DNA from: Cloacimonetes bacterium UBA5210
GTDB lineage: Bacteria; Cloacimonadota; Cloacimonadia; Cloacimonadales; Cloacimonadaceae
Reading direction: 5' to 3'
Assembly (NCBI GenBank): GCA_002412625.1
Contig: DHVK01000012.1
Location: 43,767 to 107,766, forward strand
DNA: 64,000 nt
Shown: positions 36,316-44,918 of the stretch, piece after piece
Layout of the letters: each line of letters begins with the position of its first letter
Numbering within the stretch: position 1 is the stretch's first letter
Made by a program: the position numbers and the translations under genes
The notes under the pieces: model-generated
Told to the model about the DNA's origin: nothing
Database searches by the model: none
What the model saw: only the letters and a program-made list of their open reading frames with translations

Positions 36316-37059
36316 CTGAAAACTGCCTGAAACAGTGTACTGCGCTTCGACTTCATCAATGGCGAAGCCTTGGTAGAGTGTGCGGATGTAAGGGTCATTG
36401 TTGTAGGATAGCAGGAACTTCCCTTTGATGTTTTTCAGTGCGGATGCCAGCTCTGCATGCTTGGTAAATGCGTCTGCGTCTTCTCTGTCGTATAGATGCT
36501 CCTTGGTGTAATAGGGTGGGTCGAGGTAGAAGAAGGTGTTGGGCGTATCAAAACGGGCAATGATCTTCTCAAAGTCTTGCTTTTCGATAATCACCTGCTT
36601 GAGCCGTTCCGAGGCAGCTTTTACCTTCTCCAGGTTTCGCAGTGGCATGTATTTATAGCCCTGCATGATGCAGAAGTTCTTGCTGCGTGAGCCGTAGCTG
36701 CAGGATAACTGGAAGTAGAAACGGATAGCCCGTTCAAGTTCTGTTTTGGGCTCATGTTGGGTGAACGTGTCGAACATCTCCCTGGATACCAAGTACTGGT
36801 TCAACTCGGTAACAAACGCTTCAGGATGCTGCTTAACGTACTTCCAGAAGTTCACCAGATCACCATTGATGTCGTTATAGACTTCAGTGTATCTGCTCTT
36901 CTTGGACAACTGCCAGTCTTCCTTGTTGGCTGATTTCCCGAACAGTATCCAGGCAGCACCGCCAAAGACTTCACAGTAGATGTCGTGCTTGGGGATGAGA
37001 GGCAGTATCTTCTTTCTCAGGAGACGCTTGCCACCTACCCATGAGATGATACTATTCAC
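36280..37059 (-). CDS. D12-class DNA adenine N6-methyltransferase (Dam-like), second copy
   Basis: 259 aa. Motif I region SWVGGKRLLRKKILPLI with EVFGGAAWILF, and motif IV DPPYYTKEHLYD (about 170), are those of D12/Dam alpha-class adenine methylases. Its start overlaps the stop of the other Dam-like gene by four bases, so the two are translated together. The pair shares the same framework with clear divergence. Target site unknown; probably protects phage DNA from host restriction or modulates phage gene expression. Confidence 0.88.
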   Translation of the reverse strand: MNSIISWVGGKRLLRKKILPLIPKHDIYCEVFGGAAWILFGKSANKEDWQLSKKSRYTEVYNDINGDLVNFWKYVKQHPEAFVTELNQYLVSREMFDTFTQHEPKTELERAIRFYFQLSCSYGSRSKNFCIMQGYKYMPLRNLEKVKAASERLKQVIIEKQDFEKIIARFDTPNTFFYLDPPYYTKEHLYDREDADAFTKHAELASALKNIKGKFLLSYNNDPYIRTLYQGFAIDEVEAQYTVSGSFQLQIELLIRNYK

Positions 37060-37874
37060 GATATCCCCCTGATCTCTTTGGTGGTTTTAGCTTTGGTCTT
37101 GGCTGTATCCTGATCGGTATCCACGAGGTCGAAATTGGCGATGATCACTTCATTGAACTCGGACTTGCCTTCCTTACGGTTGATACCCTTGGTTCTGGTG
37201 ACGTGCCTGATATCATAGCCTTTGTATAGCTTCAGTACTTCCGGGTTGTCATCATAGGAGAGGATAAACCTTCCCTTGATGTTCTTCAAGATGTCTCTCA
37301 GGGTTTCATGGCTGAACTGCTTGGAGTTTTCGTAAGTGTAACCAAGCATGTAAGGCGGATCGCAATAAAAGAAGTTGCTCTTGGTGTCGTACTTCTCTAT
37401 CACTTTCTCATAAGAGAGGTTCTCGATGATGACCATGTCCAGTCTTCTGTGCAGTTCCTTGATGCGTTCCAGACGGTTATACATACTGGACGTGCCACGC
37501 TTCTGAGATGTACCAAAGCTGTCACCTTTGCTTCCGAATGATCTGGTGATGAGGAACATGAACCGGGCAGCTCTCTGTATCTCGGTTAAGCCTTCCTGCT
37601 TGAGGATATCGCCAAAGAGCTTGCGACTGGCAACCAGAAAGTCCAGTTCTTTGATCAGCTCATCCGGGTGATACTTCACTTGTAGGAAGAGATTGACCAG
37701 GCGATAGTCGAGATCATTATAAACTTCCAGATCACCCCACTTGTCTTTGAAGAGCAGCATCCAGGCAGCACCACCGAAGGGTTCAATGTAGCCCTGAATG
37801 TCCTTGGGAACGTATTGTGAGATAGTTTTGCGGAGGAGGCGTTTACCTCCGATCCAGCCGATCAGTGCATCCAT
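37056..37874 (-). CDS. D12-class DNA adenine N6-methyltransferase (Dam-like), first copy
   Basis: 272 aa. GWIGGKRLLRKTISQYV, EPFGGAAWMLLF and the catalytic DPPYMLGYTYEN (about 167) identify a D12-family adenine methylase. A charged C-terminal tail (DTDQDTAKTKAKTTKEI) is absent in its neighbour. The start ATG overlaps the stop of the tail-chaperone frameshift extension (TAATG), so it belongs to the late operon and is made when tails are assembled. Confidence 0.88.
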   Translation of the reverse strand: MDALIGWIGGKRLLRKTISQYVPKDIQGYIEPFGGAAWMLLFKDKWGDLEVYNDLDYRLVNLFLQVKYHPDELIKELDFLVASRKLFGDILKQEGLTEIQRAARFMFLITRSFGSKGDSFGTSQKRGTSSMYNRLERIKELHRRLDMVIIENLSYEKVIEKYDTKSNFFYCDPPYMLGYTYENSKQFSHETLRDILKNIKGRFILSYDDNPEVLKLYKGYDIRHVTRTKGINRKEGKSEFNEVIIANFDLVDTDQDTAKTKAKTTKEIRGIS

Positions 37875-38325
37875 TAGATGTCTCCTTTCATACTTGTCAG
37901 GCAGAGCCGTAGGTAGAGCTCCGGTAGAGTGAGGTTAGCGAAGTCCTCAGTAGTGAAGCCAAGCTTACGCATTATCATTTCGAAGCTCTCGTAGGGGTAT
38001 TTTCCTGCACCTTGACCGCTAATCCGAAACTCCCGAGCCAAGCGCTGAACCTCTCTTTGCTGGCTCTGATATAGACGAAAAAAGCAGAGATATGCTCCAA
38101 GGCTTCCAAGGCATCCATTGTATCAGGGTCTTGGTTAGAGATGATGCGGATCAGCTCTTTATCGGCTTCTGATTGGGAGATGATCTCCAGCAGTTCCAGT
38201 TCACTGACCTTGGTTACCTTGCCGGAGAGGAAGTCCTCCAGCTTGGCTTTCAGTGTCGTATTGGAGATAGTGAGGCAGAGTATCTGCCGCAGTTGTTTAT
38301 AGCTGAGTTGGGGTTCTCGCTTCAT
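37874..38325 (-). CDS. Tail assembly chaperone, long form by programmed -1 frameshift (GT-like)
   Basis: The short frame (start ATG 38325, stop 37975) gives 116 aa. After codon 83 the in-frame heptamer T-TTT-TTC (38083-38077, minus strand) is a canonical -1 slippery site. A -1 shift there continues for 67 codons to the TAA at 37874, giving about 150 aa. The new extension (KYPYESFEMIMRKLGFTTED, FANLTLPELYLRL) resembles T-type chaperone tails. Position between tail tube and tape measure is where G/GT chaperones occur. Re-initiation at ATG 37978 (ATGA overlap), giving a separate 34-aa product, is an alternative. Confidence 0.72.
37975..38325 (-). CDS. Tail assembly chaperone, short form (G-like)
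   Basis: 116 aa helical protein (LSYKQLRQILCLTISNTTLK, ELELLEIISQSEADKELIRI). Start ATG 38325 follows AAGGA; an upstream in-frame extension has no ribosome site. It binds the tape measure during tail assembly if the chaperone assignment is right. The family assignment rests on gene order and the frameshift arrangement rather than on recognisable homology. Confidence 0.65.
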   Translation of the reverse strand: MKREPQLSYKQLRQILCLTISNTTLKAKLEDFLSGKVTKVSELELLEIISQSEADKELIRIISNQDPDTMDALEALEHISAFFVYIRASKERFSAWLGSFGLAVKVQENTPTRASK

Positions 38326-38341
38326 GGTTTGTTTTCCTTTT

Positions 38342-38542
38342 CTATTGTCCAAAGAACATCTTGATGGCAACGCCGATCAGCATGAAGAACTGGGTAGTGG
38401 AGACGCCCAGAAGCAGCTTCATGTTCGTCTCCACTCTCGCCATACGAGTTACCAGTGAGTTATTGCTGTTACCATTGCCGTAGATCTCCTCATGCACACT
38501 GTCGATGCGCTGTTTGATCTCGGGTTTGCATTGGCAATCCAT
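38342..38542 (-). CDS. Small XhlA/holin-accessory-like membrane protein
   Basis: 66 aa. An N-terminal hydrophilic half (PEIKQRIDSVHEEIYGNGNS, then LVTRMARVETNMKLL) with heptad character precedes one C-terminal membrane helix (STTQFFMLIGVAIKMFFG). This layout is that of XhlA-type lysis accessory proteins, but equally of small tail-associated proteins. It lies between the tail tube and tail chaperone genes. Confidence 0.55.
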   Translation of the reverse strand: MDCQCKPEIKQRIDSVHEEIYGNGNSNNSLVTRMARVETNMKLLLGVSTTQFFMLIGVAIKMFFGQ

Positions 38543-38565
38543 GTTTAATCCTTGTGTTTCGATGA

Positions 38566-39117
38566 TTATGCTCCGACTGGAAGATCCTTAAACAGGTAAA
38601 TCTTACCTGCAGTCACTCCGGAGAACTCAGTGCTGATAACGACCGTGAACAGACCATCAGCTTCACCCGACCAGTCTACTGTCCAGCGTAAGCCATTAAA
38701 GATCACTGCGCGGTCTTTACCCTTAGATACGATTACGATAGTCGTGTTCTTGCCCATGAATGAGCTACTCTCAAGGAAGTCTTTCTGCTTCACAGAGAGA
38801 CCTACAATACTGAGTTCGATGGTTGAAGTGCGCTTGCCGGGAATGCTGTAGTTCCGGGTCTTGAGCTTGGTGATCTTTGAATCGGTTTTGCCCGGCTTCT
38901 CGGCAAGTTCACCTAAGATGTCATAATTGGTACTTAGCTCGAGGTTAAGGGCAGTCTGGTTGATAAAGTGGGCAGCGATATCAAGATCAGTGTAAGTGCC
39001 TATCCCGAAGTAGATATCATCGGCAATCATCCCCTCAACTAAAGAAACGAAGTTGAGGTCTTTATCAATCATGGTGCCCGGATAGACCGGGGGTGTTACA
39101 GATGGAGTGGGAGGCAT
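38566..39117 (-). CDS. Putative tail tube protein
   Basis: 183 aa, beta-rich, with a proline-rich N-terminus (PPTPSVTPPVYPGT). The middle (KRTSTIELSIVGLSVKQKDF) and C-terminal strands (WTVDWSGEADGLFTVVISTE) have the style of phage tail-tube or tube-like beta-sandwich proteins. It is located upstream of the chaperone and tape measure genes, as tube genes usually are. No definite family hit can be claimed by eye. Confidence 0.55.
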   Translation of the reverse strand: MPPTPSVTPPVYPGTMIDKDLNFVSLVEGMIADDIYFGIGTYTDLDIAAHFINQTALNLELSTNYDILGELAEKPGKTDSKITKLKTRNYSIPGKRTSTIELSIVGLSVKQKDFLESSSFMGKNTTIVIVSKGKDRAVIFNGLRWTVDWSGEADGLFTVVISTEFSGVTAGKIYLFKDLPVGA

Positions 39118-39468
39118 CTAAAATACTCCCTTGATGGCTTTGCCGATACTGAACAGCCACTTACGGTTGTGGAAGACATATTCCACCGCTCCCCCGATAG
39201 TGCCGAAGATCTTCATGACCAGATTGGTTTGGTTACTGGGGAGGCTCTTGGTAGCCCGCTCGACTGCCAACTGCTTCTTGGCATAGTCATCGAGGTCCTT
39301 GGTGGCAGGATTGATCTTGATATCCTGGATGATATCGAGGATGATCGCCAGAGCGGAGTTGATCTTGGTCTTATCCAAGGTCTTACCCGTTATCTTGAAA
39401 ATGATCCAGACGATCAGGGTGGTGATAAGCCCTAAGATGAAGGCTTGATTGGCAATGATGAAGTCCAT
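39118..39468 (-). CDS. Small membrane protein, possible holin
   Basis: 116 aa. One N-terminal membrane helix (FILGLITTLIVWIIFKITG, about 9-27), then a helical segment with charged residues (about 30-80) and a second weaker hydrophobic stretch (about 85-95), ending basic. Size and layout fit a phage holin, but the lysozyme gene lies in a different operon segment (44.9 kb), so this is uncertain. Its stop abuts the tail-tube start. Confidence 0.5.
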   Translation of the reverse strand: MDFIIANQAFILGLITTLIVWIIFKITGKTLDKTKINSALAIILDIIQDIKINPATKDLDDYAKKQLAVERATKSLPSNQTNLVMKIFGTIGGAVEYVFHNRKWLFSIGKAIKGVF

Positions 39469-39495
39469 TGATACTCCTTATGTTTTGGTTATTGC

Positions 39496-41238
39496 TTAGG
39501 TGGTGAGCTTGAACACTTTCACGAAGCCGGAGATGTAGGTGATCCCGGGACGGATACGGATGTACCAGTGGTACTTCCAGTCTGCGCCATGGTGCTCAAC
39601 CTTGAGTTCGGCATCGGTACGGTAACCGATGATGATGAACTTGGGCAGACCGCCGATGATGTAGTCATCAGCCATGAGACGTGGCTTTACAGGAATCCCC
39701 GCAAAGGATACGTTACCGCCTTCGAGCAGCAGTCTGTCTCCGGCTCCGGTCTCACGTTTGGCGAGTTCGGCTCTGATACGGATCAGGTCTTTCTGACTGA
39801 CATAGAACTTGAAGTTCTCCTGCTCTTCTAACATCTCATCAGAGAAAGCTAGGAGTGCAGCTTCGAAGCGTTTCGCCCAGTCATTGTAGGTGGTCTTGGA
39901 GAGGTTGGTGACATCGGTGGCGGTGGTAGCGAGCTTGATCACTCCATCCAGTCCCTTCAGCTTGGCAGTGGCAGATACTCTGTCACCTTTGAAGAGTAGC
40001 AGACGGATAGCCTTCTCAGTCTTCTTGGCGATATGGTTCTCTACATAGGCTCCGAAGGCATCCTCACCGTACTTGTCCTTATAGAACTCCACCACATCCC
40101 TGCCTAAGGTAAACTCAGCATTGAGTATCCCAGTGGGGACAGAGAGATCGGCAGTGGCTACGGTCTGAGCTGTAAGAGCACCATCGAGACTATTCTTGAA
40201 TACCAGGTCATCAATCAGTCCGGCATCGATCTTCTCATCTTTGAGGAGTGGGATAATCGAGATATCGGAAAGGGTATCACCGGGCTGGCTGCCAATCACT
40301 TCATCGATAAACAGAGATGTGGTATTAGCATTGAGGATGTTCATGGCTTTACCGGAGTCTACATCGGAGATGCCTTTGTAGATCTCCCGGTGGCTTGCTT
40401 TGACCACGATCTTGTTACCATCGATCATGACTTCTTTATCCGCATTCATCTGATTGCCGTCCGGCTCACCTGAAATGCTCTTGGAGATAGCTCTGGTCAT
40501 GGTGACTGAGAGGTCTTTCAGGCTCTTCTCGATGCTCTTGATGGCTTCCGAGACGATTACAGTGCCACTGCTCTTCTCAAGCTCGGTGATCCGCTCAGTG
40601 ATGGCAGTGATACCTTTCTGCATCTCACTGTTGTTGTTCAGTTCCGCTACCTTACGCAGGCTGCCCAGTTCGTTCTTGATCTCGGCTAAGCTGGCTTCGG
40701 TGCCACCGTAGTCATCGGCCCGTCCATAGATGGATACCCCATTGAACTCGCCCTTCTCGACCTTCTGCCAGAGTTCACTCTGCAGGTTCTCGCACTTGAG
40801 GACTTGCACCCAAGAGCCGACTTTAGCATCGGGGAAATGCTCCCGGTCACTGGTCTTGAGTAGGTAGTTCTCCACTACGGTAAACTCCGGTACGGGCTGC
40901 ATATTGTGGTTTACATCGCATTTGCCGACTAAGCCGTGCTTGGCGAAGTGATCACAGGACTTCTGAATCTCTTCCCGGGTGTAATAGTCCCCCTGGGAGT
41001 CATGGATGTTAGGCTCCATCAGAGTGACGTAAAGCCGTCCTTGAGTGCCTGATGTCTCACTCTTGAACTTGGTGGAGTTGATCTTGTGTTCAAAGCTCCG
41101 TCCGGAAGCATTCTTGACCACAAAGCCTTTCTGGTTAGCCGGGTTCATCTCGTCAAAGAGGAGCGAGACCAGCTCGACTTCCACATTGCGCAGTTCGCCC
41201 TTTTTGACGATCCTGCTCTTAGTTCCGAAGATATTCAT
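39496..41238 (-). CDS. Protease-scaffold-major capsid fusion protein
   Basis: 580 aa. Residues about 60-150 resemble XkdF/Mu I-type prohead proteases (LMEPNIHDSQGDYYTREEIQ, then a conserved VNHN in KCDVNHNMQPVPE). Residues about 185-255 are coiled coil, as in scaffolds. Residues about 270-580 have the layout of an HK97-fold major capsid protein (EFTLGRDVVEFYKDKYGEDA, FYVSQKDLIRIRAELAKRET, C-terminal DWKYHWYIRIRPGITYISGF). Normally these are two or three genes. Upstream lies late promoter P1 (41282-41319). Prohead cleavage near residue 260 would be expected. Confidence 0.72.
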   Translation of the reverse strand: MNIFGTKSRIVKKGELRNVEVELVSLLFDEMNPANQKGFVVKNASGRSFEHKINSTKFKSETSGTQGRLYVTLMEPNIHDSQGDYYTREEIQKSCDHFAKHGLVGKCDVNHNMQPVPEFTVVENYLLKTSDREHFPDAKVGSWVQVLKCENLQSELWQKVEKGEFNGVSIYGRADDYGGTEASLAEIKNELGSLRKVAELNNNSEMQKGITAITERITELEKSSGTVIVSEAIKSIEKSLKDLSVTMTRAISKSISGEPDGNQMNADKEVMIDGNKIVVKASHREIYKGISDVDSGKAMNILNANTTSLFIDEVIGSQPGDTLSDISIIPLLKDEKIDAGLIDDLVFKNSLDGALTAQTVATADLSVPTGILNAEFTLGRDVVEFYKDKYGEDAFGAYVENHIAKKTEKAIRLLLFKGDRVSATAKLKGLDGVIKLATTATDVTNLSKTTYNDWAKRFEAALLAFSDEMLEEQENFKFYVSQKDLIRIRAELAKRETGAGDRLLLEGGNVSFAGIPVKPRLMADDYIIGGLPKFIIIGYRTDAELKVEHHGADWKYHWYIRIRPGITYISGFVKVFKLTT

Positions 41239-41281
41239 GTAATCTCCTTGTTATTGTTTTGAGTTCATGATTTTATGCTAA

Positions 41282-41319
41282 GCCATAATGACAAACCACC
41301 ATGCCTAACTGTGCGACAG
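41282..41319 (-). promoter_or_regulatory. Late promoter P1 (capsid-tail operon)
   Basis: On the minus strand: CTGTCGCA, 3 bp, TTAGGCA, 14 bp, then TATGGC as -10 box, 44 bp before the capsid start. The same elements at identical spacing recur at 45397 and 56614. CGCA and GGCA form a direct repeat ten bases apart, suggesting a phage activator bound on one helical face. Confidence 0.65.
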
Positions 41320-41400
41320 TTTTAGTTAAGCATCGATGAGATTTTACTTGTGCTATTTATGGTGGTTAAGAGACTTGTACAAAATGAATAGGGAGAATAT

Positions 41401-42357
41401 ATGTCTCTACAACAAAGCTTTAAATGTTTTATGTCCGAAACGCAATCAATAACCCTCAATATAGTGTTGAACAATGTCAAAGACCGCTATCTTGAGATGA
41501 TCGACTCAAGTGATGATGTTTATGTGAATACAATGAAAAACAAAATGCTATCCACTCTTAGCAACATGACGGTTCAGTATGATGAGTATCATGGCCAGTT
41601 TTATCAGGATTATAGCGAGGTAACTTTGTATTTAATACTGAAACATAATGATCTCGATATAACTCCTTTAGCAAGAAAGAGTTATAGCACGCCTGATTTC
41701 AGAATAGTACTCGCTGGGAAAGATTACTTTGTGGAAAATAAGTGCCTAATGCCTATGAACACAGTAATCAACATGGCTGGACTTCAAGAGCAGATGTTAG
41801 AAGTTAACATAGAACTTGAGGAGAAATCGAAAAAGAAGGGCGTACATTTTGGTGCTCCCATCGTTTGCCAACCTCATAGAGCTAACACTGAAAAATACAG
41901 CCATAATGCCAATCTACTAGTAATAGATAACATTATAAGGAAAGTAGTACAGAATTGTAAATCTTCCCAGTTGTCAAAAAATACTATTCTCATGATAGAT
42001 ATGACCCATTTACCTCTTCATCATCGACCAACTTCATCAGCATTCATATACCTAGGTTCTGACGAGTTAGTTTATACCGCTCCATTATGGATATCTTGTT
42101 TTGGAAAAATCGGAACACCCGTTTTTGGTGTTAAAGAGTTTCCTCTTGGGAATTTTGAGGGATACATGGAAATCGATGGTATCTTTAACTCAATCAATGA
42201 GCTGAATGCCATAGCTTTCAGGTTCGATGATTGGACTGGTGATTCAGTATTTATTGGATTTGATAGATATGGGTTTGACATGGACAGACTAATCCAGTCC
42301 TTTTGTAAAGAGAGTAATAATGATCGAAACAGACACTGTTTTCCTTCACTGATGTAG
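41401..42357 (+). CDS. Cargo protein, possible PD-(D/E)XK nuclease
   Basis: 318 aa; GGGAG precedes the ATG. STPDFRIVLAGKDYFVENKC (about 98-117) has the spacing of a PD-(D/E)XK active site: Asp in PDF, a beta hairpin, then ENK. A weak C-terminal half with hydrophobic strands follows. AT-rich, plus strand, lying between the capsid and portal genes of an otherwise minus-strand operon; most likely an acquired gene, perhaps phage exclusion. No known family recognised beyond this motif. The convergent portal gene ends 23 bp after it. Confidence 0.6.
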   Translation: MSLQQSFKCFMSETQSITLNIVLNNVKDRYLEMIDSSDDVYVNTMKNKMLSTLSNMTVQYDEYHGQFYQDYSEVTLYLILKHNDLDITPLARKSYSTPDFRIVLAGKDYFVENKCLMPMNTVINMAGLQEQMLEVNIELEEKSKKKGVHFGAPIVCQPHRANTEKYSHNANLLVIDNIIRKVVQNCKSSQLSKNTILMIDMTHLPLHHRPTSSAFIYLGSDELVYTAPLWISCFGKIGTPVFGVKEFPLGNFEGYMEIDGIFNSINELNAIAFRFDDWTGDSVFIGFDRYGFDMDRLIQSFCKESNNDRNRHCFPSLM

Positions 42358-42380
42358 TTAATTATGTTAAAATTCCAATG

Positions 42381-43577
42381 TTACTTTACTCCAAAGTTTC
42401 GGCTTTGCATAAAGAGTTGATCATCCGCAGATTGGAGCTTCTCGGTTAGATTGCCGAAGTTGAAGTCGTCCGGAGTGAGGTTCCACCCGAACTCAAAGTT
42501 GAACTCTATTGCCAGGGTAAGTGCGAGGCGATTCTGCAGTGGCTTGACTACGAAGTGGTAGAACATCAGCATATCGCTCTTGTTATCGCCACCCAGCTGC
42601 CCTGGGATCAGCTGTGAGACGATCCTTGCCGGAACCCGGTGATAAGCGAAGATACCTTCCCGCAAGTCTTTCTTAAGAGTGATGAAGCCACCTTCCCTGT
42701 CCTGCTGACGCAGTGGCTCGAGGCGTATCTTCACATCCCGGCTCTCGCTTTCGATTAGTACAGTAGAGTGGCTCTTGGCATTGCCTTTGACCTCGGTGAG
42801 TGCCTTTTCGATCTCGGTATAGGCATCGGTGAGGACTTCATTGCCCTGCTCGTCTGTAACGGTTCCGTCTCTGAGCGTGCCACCTTCCACAATCACGAAG
42901 TAATCGATCATCAGCCCGTTCTTGAAGTTGTTGTAGTCGAAGGTCTTGATCTCGGAGAGTATCTCGACATTAATGGCTATCGGCAGGCAGGCCAAGCCCC
43001 AGGCATTGCTCTTATGGGTGCTCTTCTTGATGTGGATGATATCGGCATAGGCGAAGTCCTTCTTCTGGTTGTTCTTCACTTGGATATAGTTAGGTCGAAA
43101 GAAGCCGAACTCGTCATAGTTCTCTACGATCTGCACTTCACTGGGCAGCATACGTTCGAGTCCCATCCACTGTCCCTGAGCGTTACGCATCTTGATCAGG
43201 AAGCCATTCCCACAGGTGAGATAGAACTTGATCATCTCAGCCAGGATAGTGGTCTGGTCTTCACAGGCAGGAAACTCGGCAGCTTCCATCCAGGACTTTA
43301 CCTGGCTGTTCTTGCAGTCGAACTCCATGACAGTTGCCATAGACAAGGCATCCACACAACCGGAGTGGTACTCATCAGTATCCAGGAGGTTGAGCAGGTT
43401 ACTCATCGAGTAGGGCTGAGAGACCACTTTCTTAGTCTCGGCTGCTTTGGAGATCAGTTGCTTACCGACCCGGCTGCACTTGGATAAGTCAATCGGCTCA
43501 GGCTTGTATTTGGTCTCCAGGAGTTCAGTAGCAGAACTGATCGCCAGGTTATATCCACCCAGTCGCATCACTCTCAT
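42381..43577 (-). CDS. Portal protein (HK97/PBSX-type)
   Basis: 398 aa. Portal marks are a helix-rich N-terminus, FYLTCGNGFLIKMRNAQGQW, LPSEVQIVENYDEFGF, YADIIHIKK and the C-terminal IVSQLIPGQLGGDNKSDMLM, together matching the phage portal family that forms the dodecameric DNA gate at one capsid vertex. Its ATG overlaps the stop of the upstream connector-type gene by four bases. It is separated from the terminase genes by the cargo cassette, while in relatives portal and terminase are usually adjacent. Confidence 0.85.
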   Translation of the reverse strand: MRVMRLGGYNLAISSATELLETKYKPEPIDLSKCSRVGKQLISKAAETKKVVSQPYSMSNLLNLLDTDEYHSGCVDALSMATVMEFDCKNSQVKSWMEAAEFPACEDQTTILAEMIKFYLTCGNGFLIKMRNAQGQWMGLERMLPSEVQIVENYDEFGFFRPNYIQVKNNQKKDFAYADIIHIKKSTHKSNAWGLACLPIAINVEILSEIKTFDYNNFKNGLMIDYFVIVEGGTLRDGTVTDEQGNEVLTDAYTEIEKALTEVKGNAKSHSTVLIESESRDVKIRLEPLRQQDREGGFITLKKDLREGIFAYHRVPARIVSQLIPGQLGGDNKSDMLMFYHFVVKPLQNRLALTLAIEFNFEFGWNLTPDDFNFGNLTEKLQSADDQLFMQSRNFGVK

Positions 43578-43975
43578 GCCGATGCTCCTGTTCCTGCCTT
43601 GAGCAGGTCGATCTTGGCGATCCTGACCAGTCTGGTACCGTCGATGCGGCTGGTGTAGTATTCCACACTGGGCAAGTCCCGGTTCATCAGCTTGAGATAT
43701 AAAGAGCGGAACTTCTCTTTGAGTTGGTAAAGGTCGTTATCTGGATCATCCACGTTCTGAGCATTGACAATCAGAAACACTGTCCAAGCCAAATCAGTAC
43801 TAACATACTGTCTTGAAGTGCCATTCTTGCCTGTCTCTGAGTCCAGAATCACAATAGCACAGGGCAACTGCTTGGGGATAGCATCCTTGTTGAACTGGAT
43901 GGTCGGGATATCGGAATACTTCAATGCATCGACTATCCGATTCCGGTCTGCGATAAACTTCTCATGAGCGGTCAT
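43574..43975 (-). CDS. Putative head-tail completion protein
   Basis: 133 aa from ATG 43975, whose ATGA overlaps the upstream stop and which follows GAGGT; an in-frame start at 44014 would overlap more. Alpha/beta composition (LPCAIVILDSETGKNG, LAWTVFLIVNAQNVDDPDN) fits minor tail or tail-terminator proteins. It sits between neck-type genes and the portal. Function by position only. Confidence 0.5.
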   Translation of the reverse strand: MTAHEKFIADRNRIVDALKYSDIPTIQFNKDAIPKQLPCAIVILDSETGKNGTSRQYVSTDLAWTVFLIVNAQNVDDPDNDLYQLKEKFRSLYLKLMNRDLPSVEYYTSRIDGTRLVRIAKIDLLKAGTGASA

Positions 43976-44460
43976 AGACTTACCTCGATAGAACTCAATT
44001 GTTGGTATATCCACTGCTCCCGGTTAGCAATAACCTCAGCGAATACATTACGGGCAGCGATGCCTTCCCGCTTGATCTTGCCCCTAATGAGATAAGCGAT
44101 CTCAGCTACGGTCAGCAGCTTTCCTGTCTCTTTATCAGTCCAAGACAGGTGCTTGCGTTCGACCCAGGCGATCAGTGGAGCGATCGGAGTCCAGGAAGGC
44201 ACTTTGCCACCCAATACAAAAGGCTCGTGTTTGACGTTGGAGCCTACTCTGAGGATCATGGCATCAGGACTGGTCTCAACCAGATAACCGGTATTGCCAT
44301 AAAAGTCACCCTTATCGTAGATCTGCTGTGCCAGTATCTCCTTTCGGGACTCAGCATCGATCACAGAACCGATCAAATGCAGACGGCTCTCCAGAGCAGT
44401 ATAGATAGCCAAGTAGATCTCCCGCATCAGCTCATCCGGTGTGGTATAGCTATCAGGCAT
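43972..44460 (-). CDS. Putative neck or virion-morphogenesis protein
   Basis: 162 aa, with basic helices (RGKIKREGIAARNVFAEVIA) and a central beta segment (YLVETSPDAMILRVGSNVKH) reminiscent of HK97 gp10/Mu gpG-like morphogenesis proteins. Its start overlaps the stop of the upstream gene by one base. Part of the lysozyme-portal operon. Assignment tentative. Confidence 0.5.
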   Translation of the reverse strand: MPDSYTTPDELMREIYLAIYTALESRLHLIGSVIDAESRKEILAQQIYDKGDFYGNTGYLVETSPDAMILRVGSNVKHEPFVLGGKVPSWTPIAPLIAWVERKHLSWTDKETGKLLTVAEIAYLIRGKIKREGIAARNVFAEVIANREQWIYQQLSSIEVSL

Positions 44461-44918
44461 CAGATCACTCCCACCCGGATCACTCTTGGAGGTCGGGGTT
44501 TCAACTCATCCAACCGAAGTAAACCAGTGGAATTGAGATAGTCTCGAAGTACGGTCAGTGCTCTCAGTTCAAGGTTAGCTTTGAATGCGTCAATTTCGCT
44601 CCCTGTGAGCAGTTCGGTAGCAGACTGGTCTAATCCTACGGTCTTCACTATTCCCTCGCCCAGGGTCTTCAAATTGAGAAACTCACAAGTACTGTGCAGC
44701 ATCAGGAAACAGAACCCAAAACGAAAAGAGATCAGAAATGGCTCTTCCTCCGGCATATCATCCTGTATAGCACGATTGTAATATTCCGGTAAGACGATGG
44801 TTCTGATAGTCTCCATTACGATAGCCTTATGCTCTTTGAATATGCCGTTATCACCCATCTCCTTAGGAAGATTGAGTATATCGAGCATGGCATCTATCTC
44901 GACCGGGATTGGTATCAC
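44460..44918 (-). CDS. Putative head-tail connector protein
   Basis: 152 aa, mainly helical, with an acidic N-terminal half (LNLPKEMGDNGIFKEHKAIV) and C-terminal helix (IDAFKANLELRALTVLRDYL). It overlaps the lysozyme stop by four bases. Connector-like size and position; no family recognised with certainty. Confidence 0.45.
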   Translation of the reverse strand: MIPIPVEIDAMLDILNLPKEMGDNGIFKEHKAIVMETIRTIVLPEYYNRAIQDDMPEEEPFLISFRFGFCFLMLHSTCEFLNLKTLGEGIVKTVGLDQSATELLTGSEIDAFKANLELRALTVLRDYLNSTGLLRLDELKPRPPRVIRVGVI

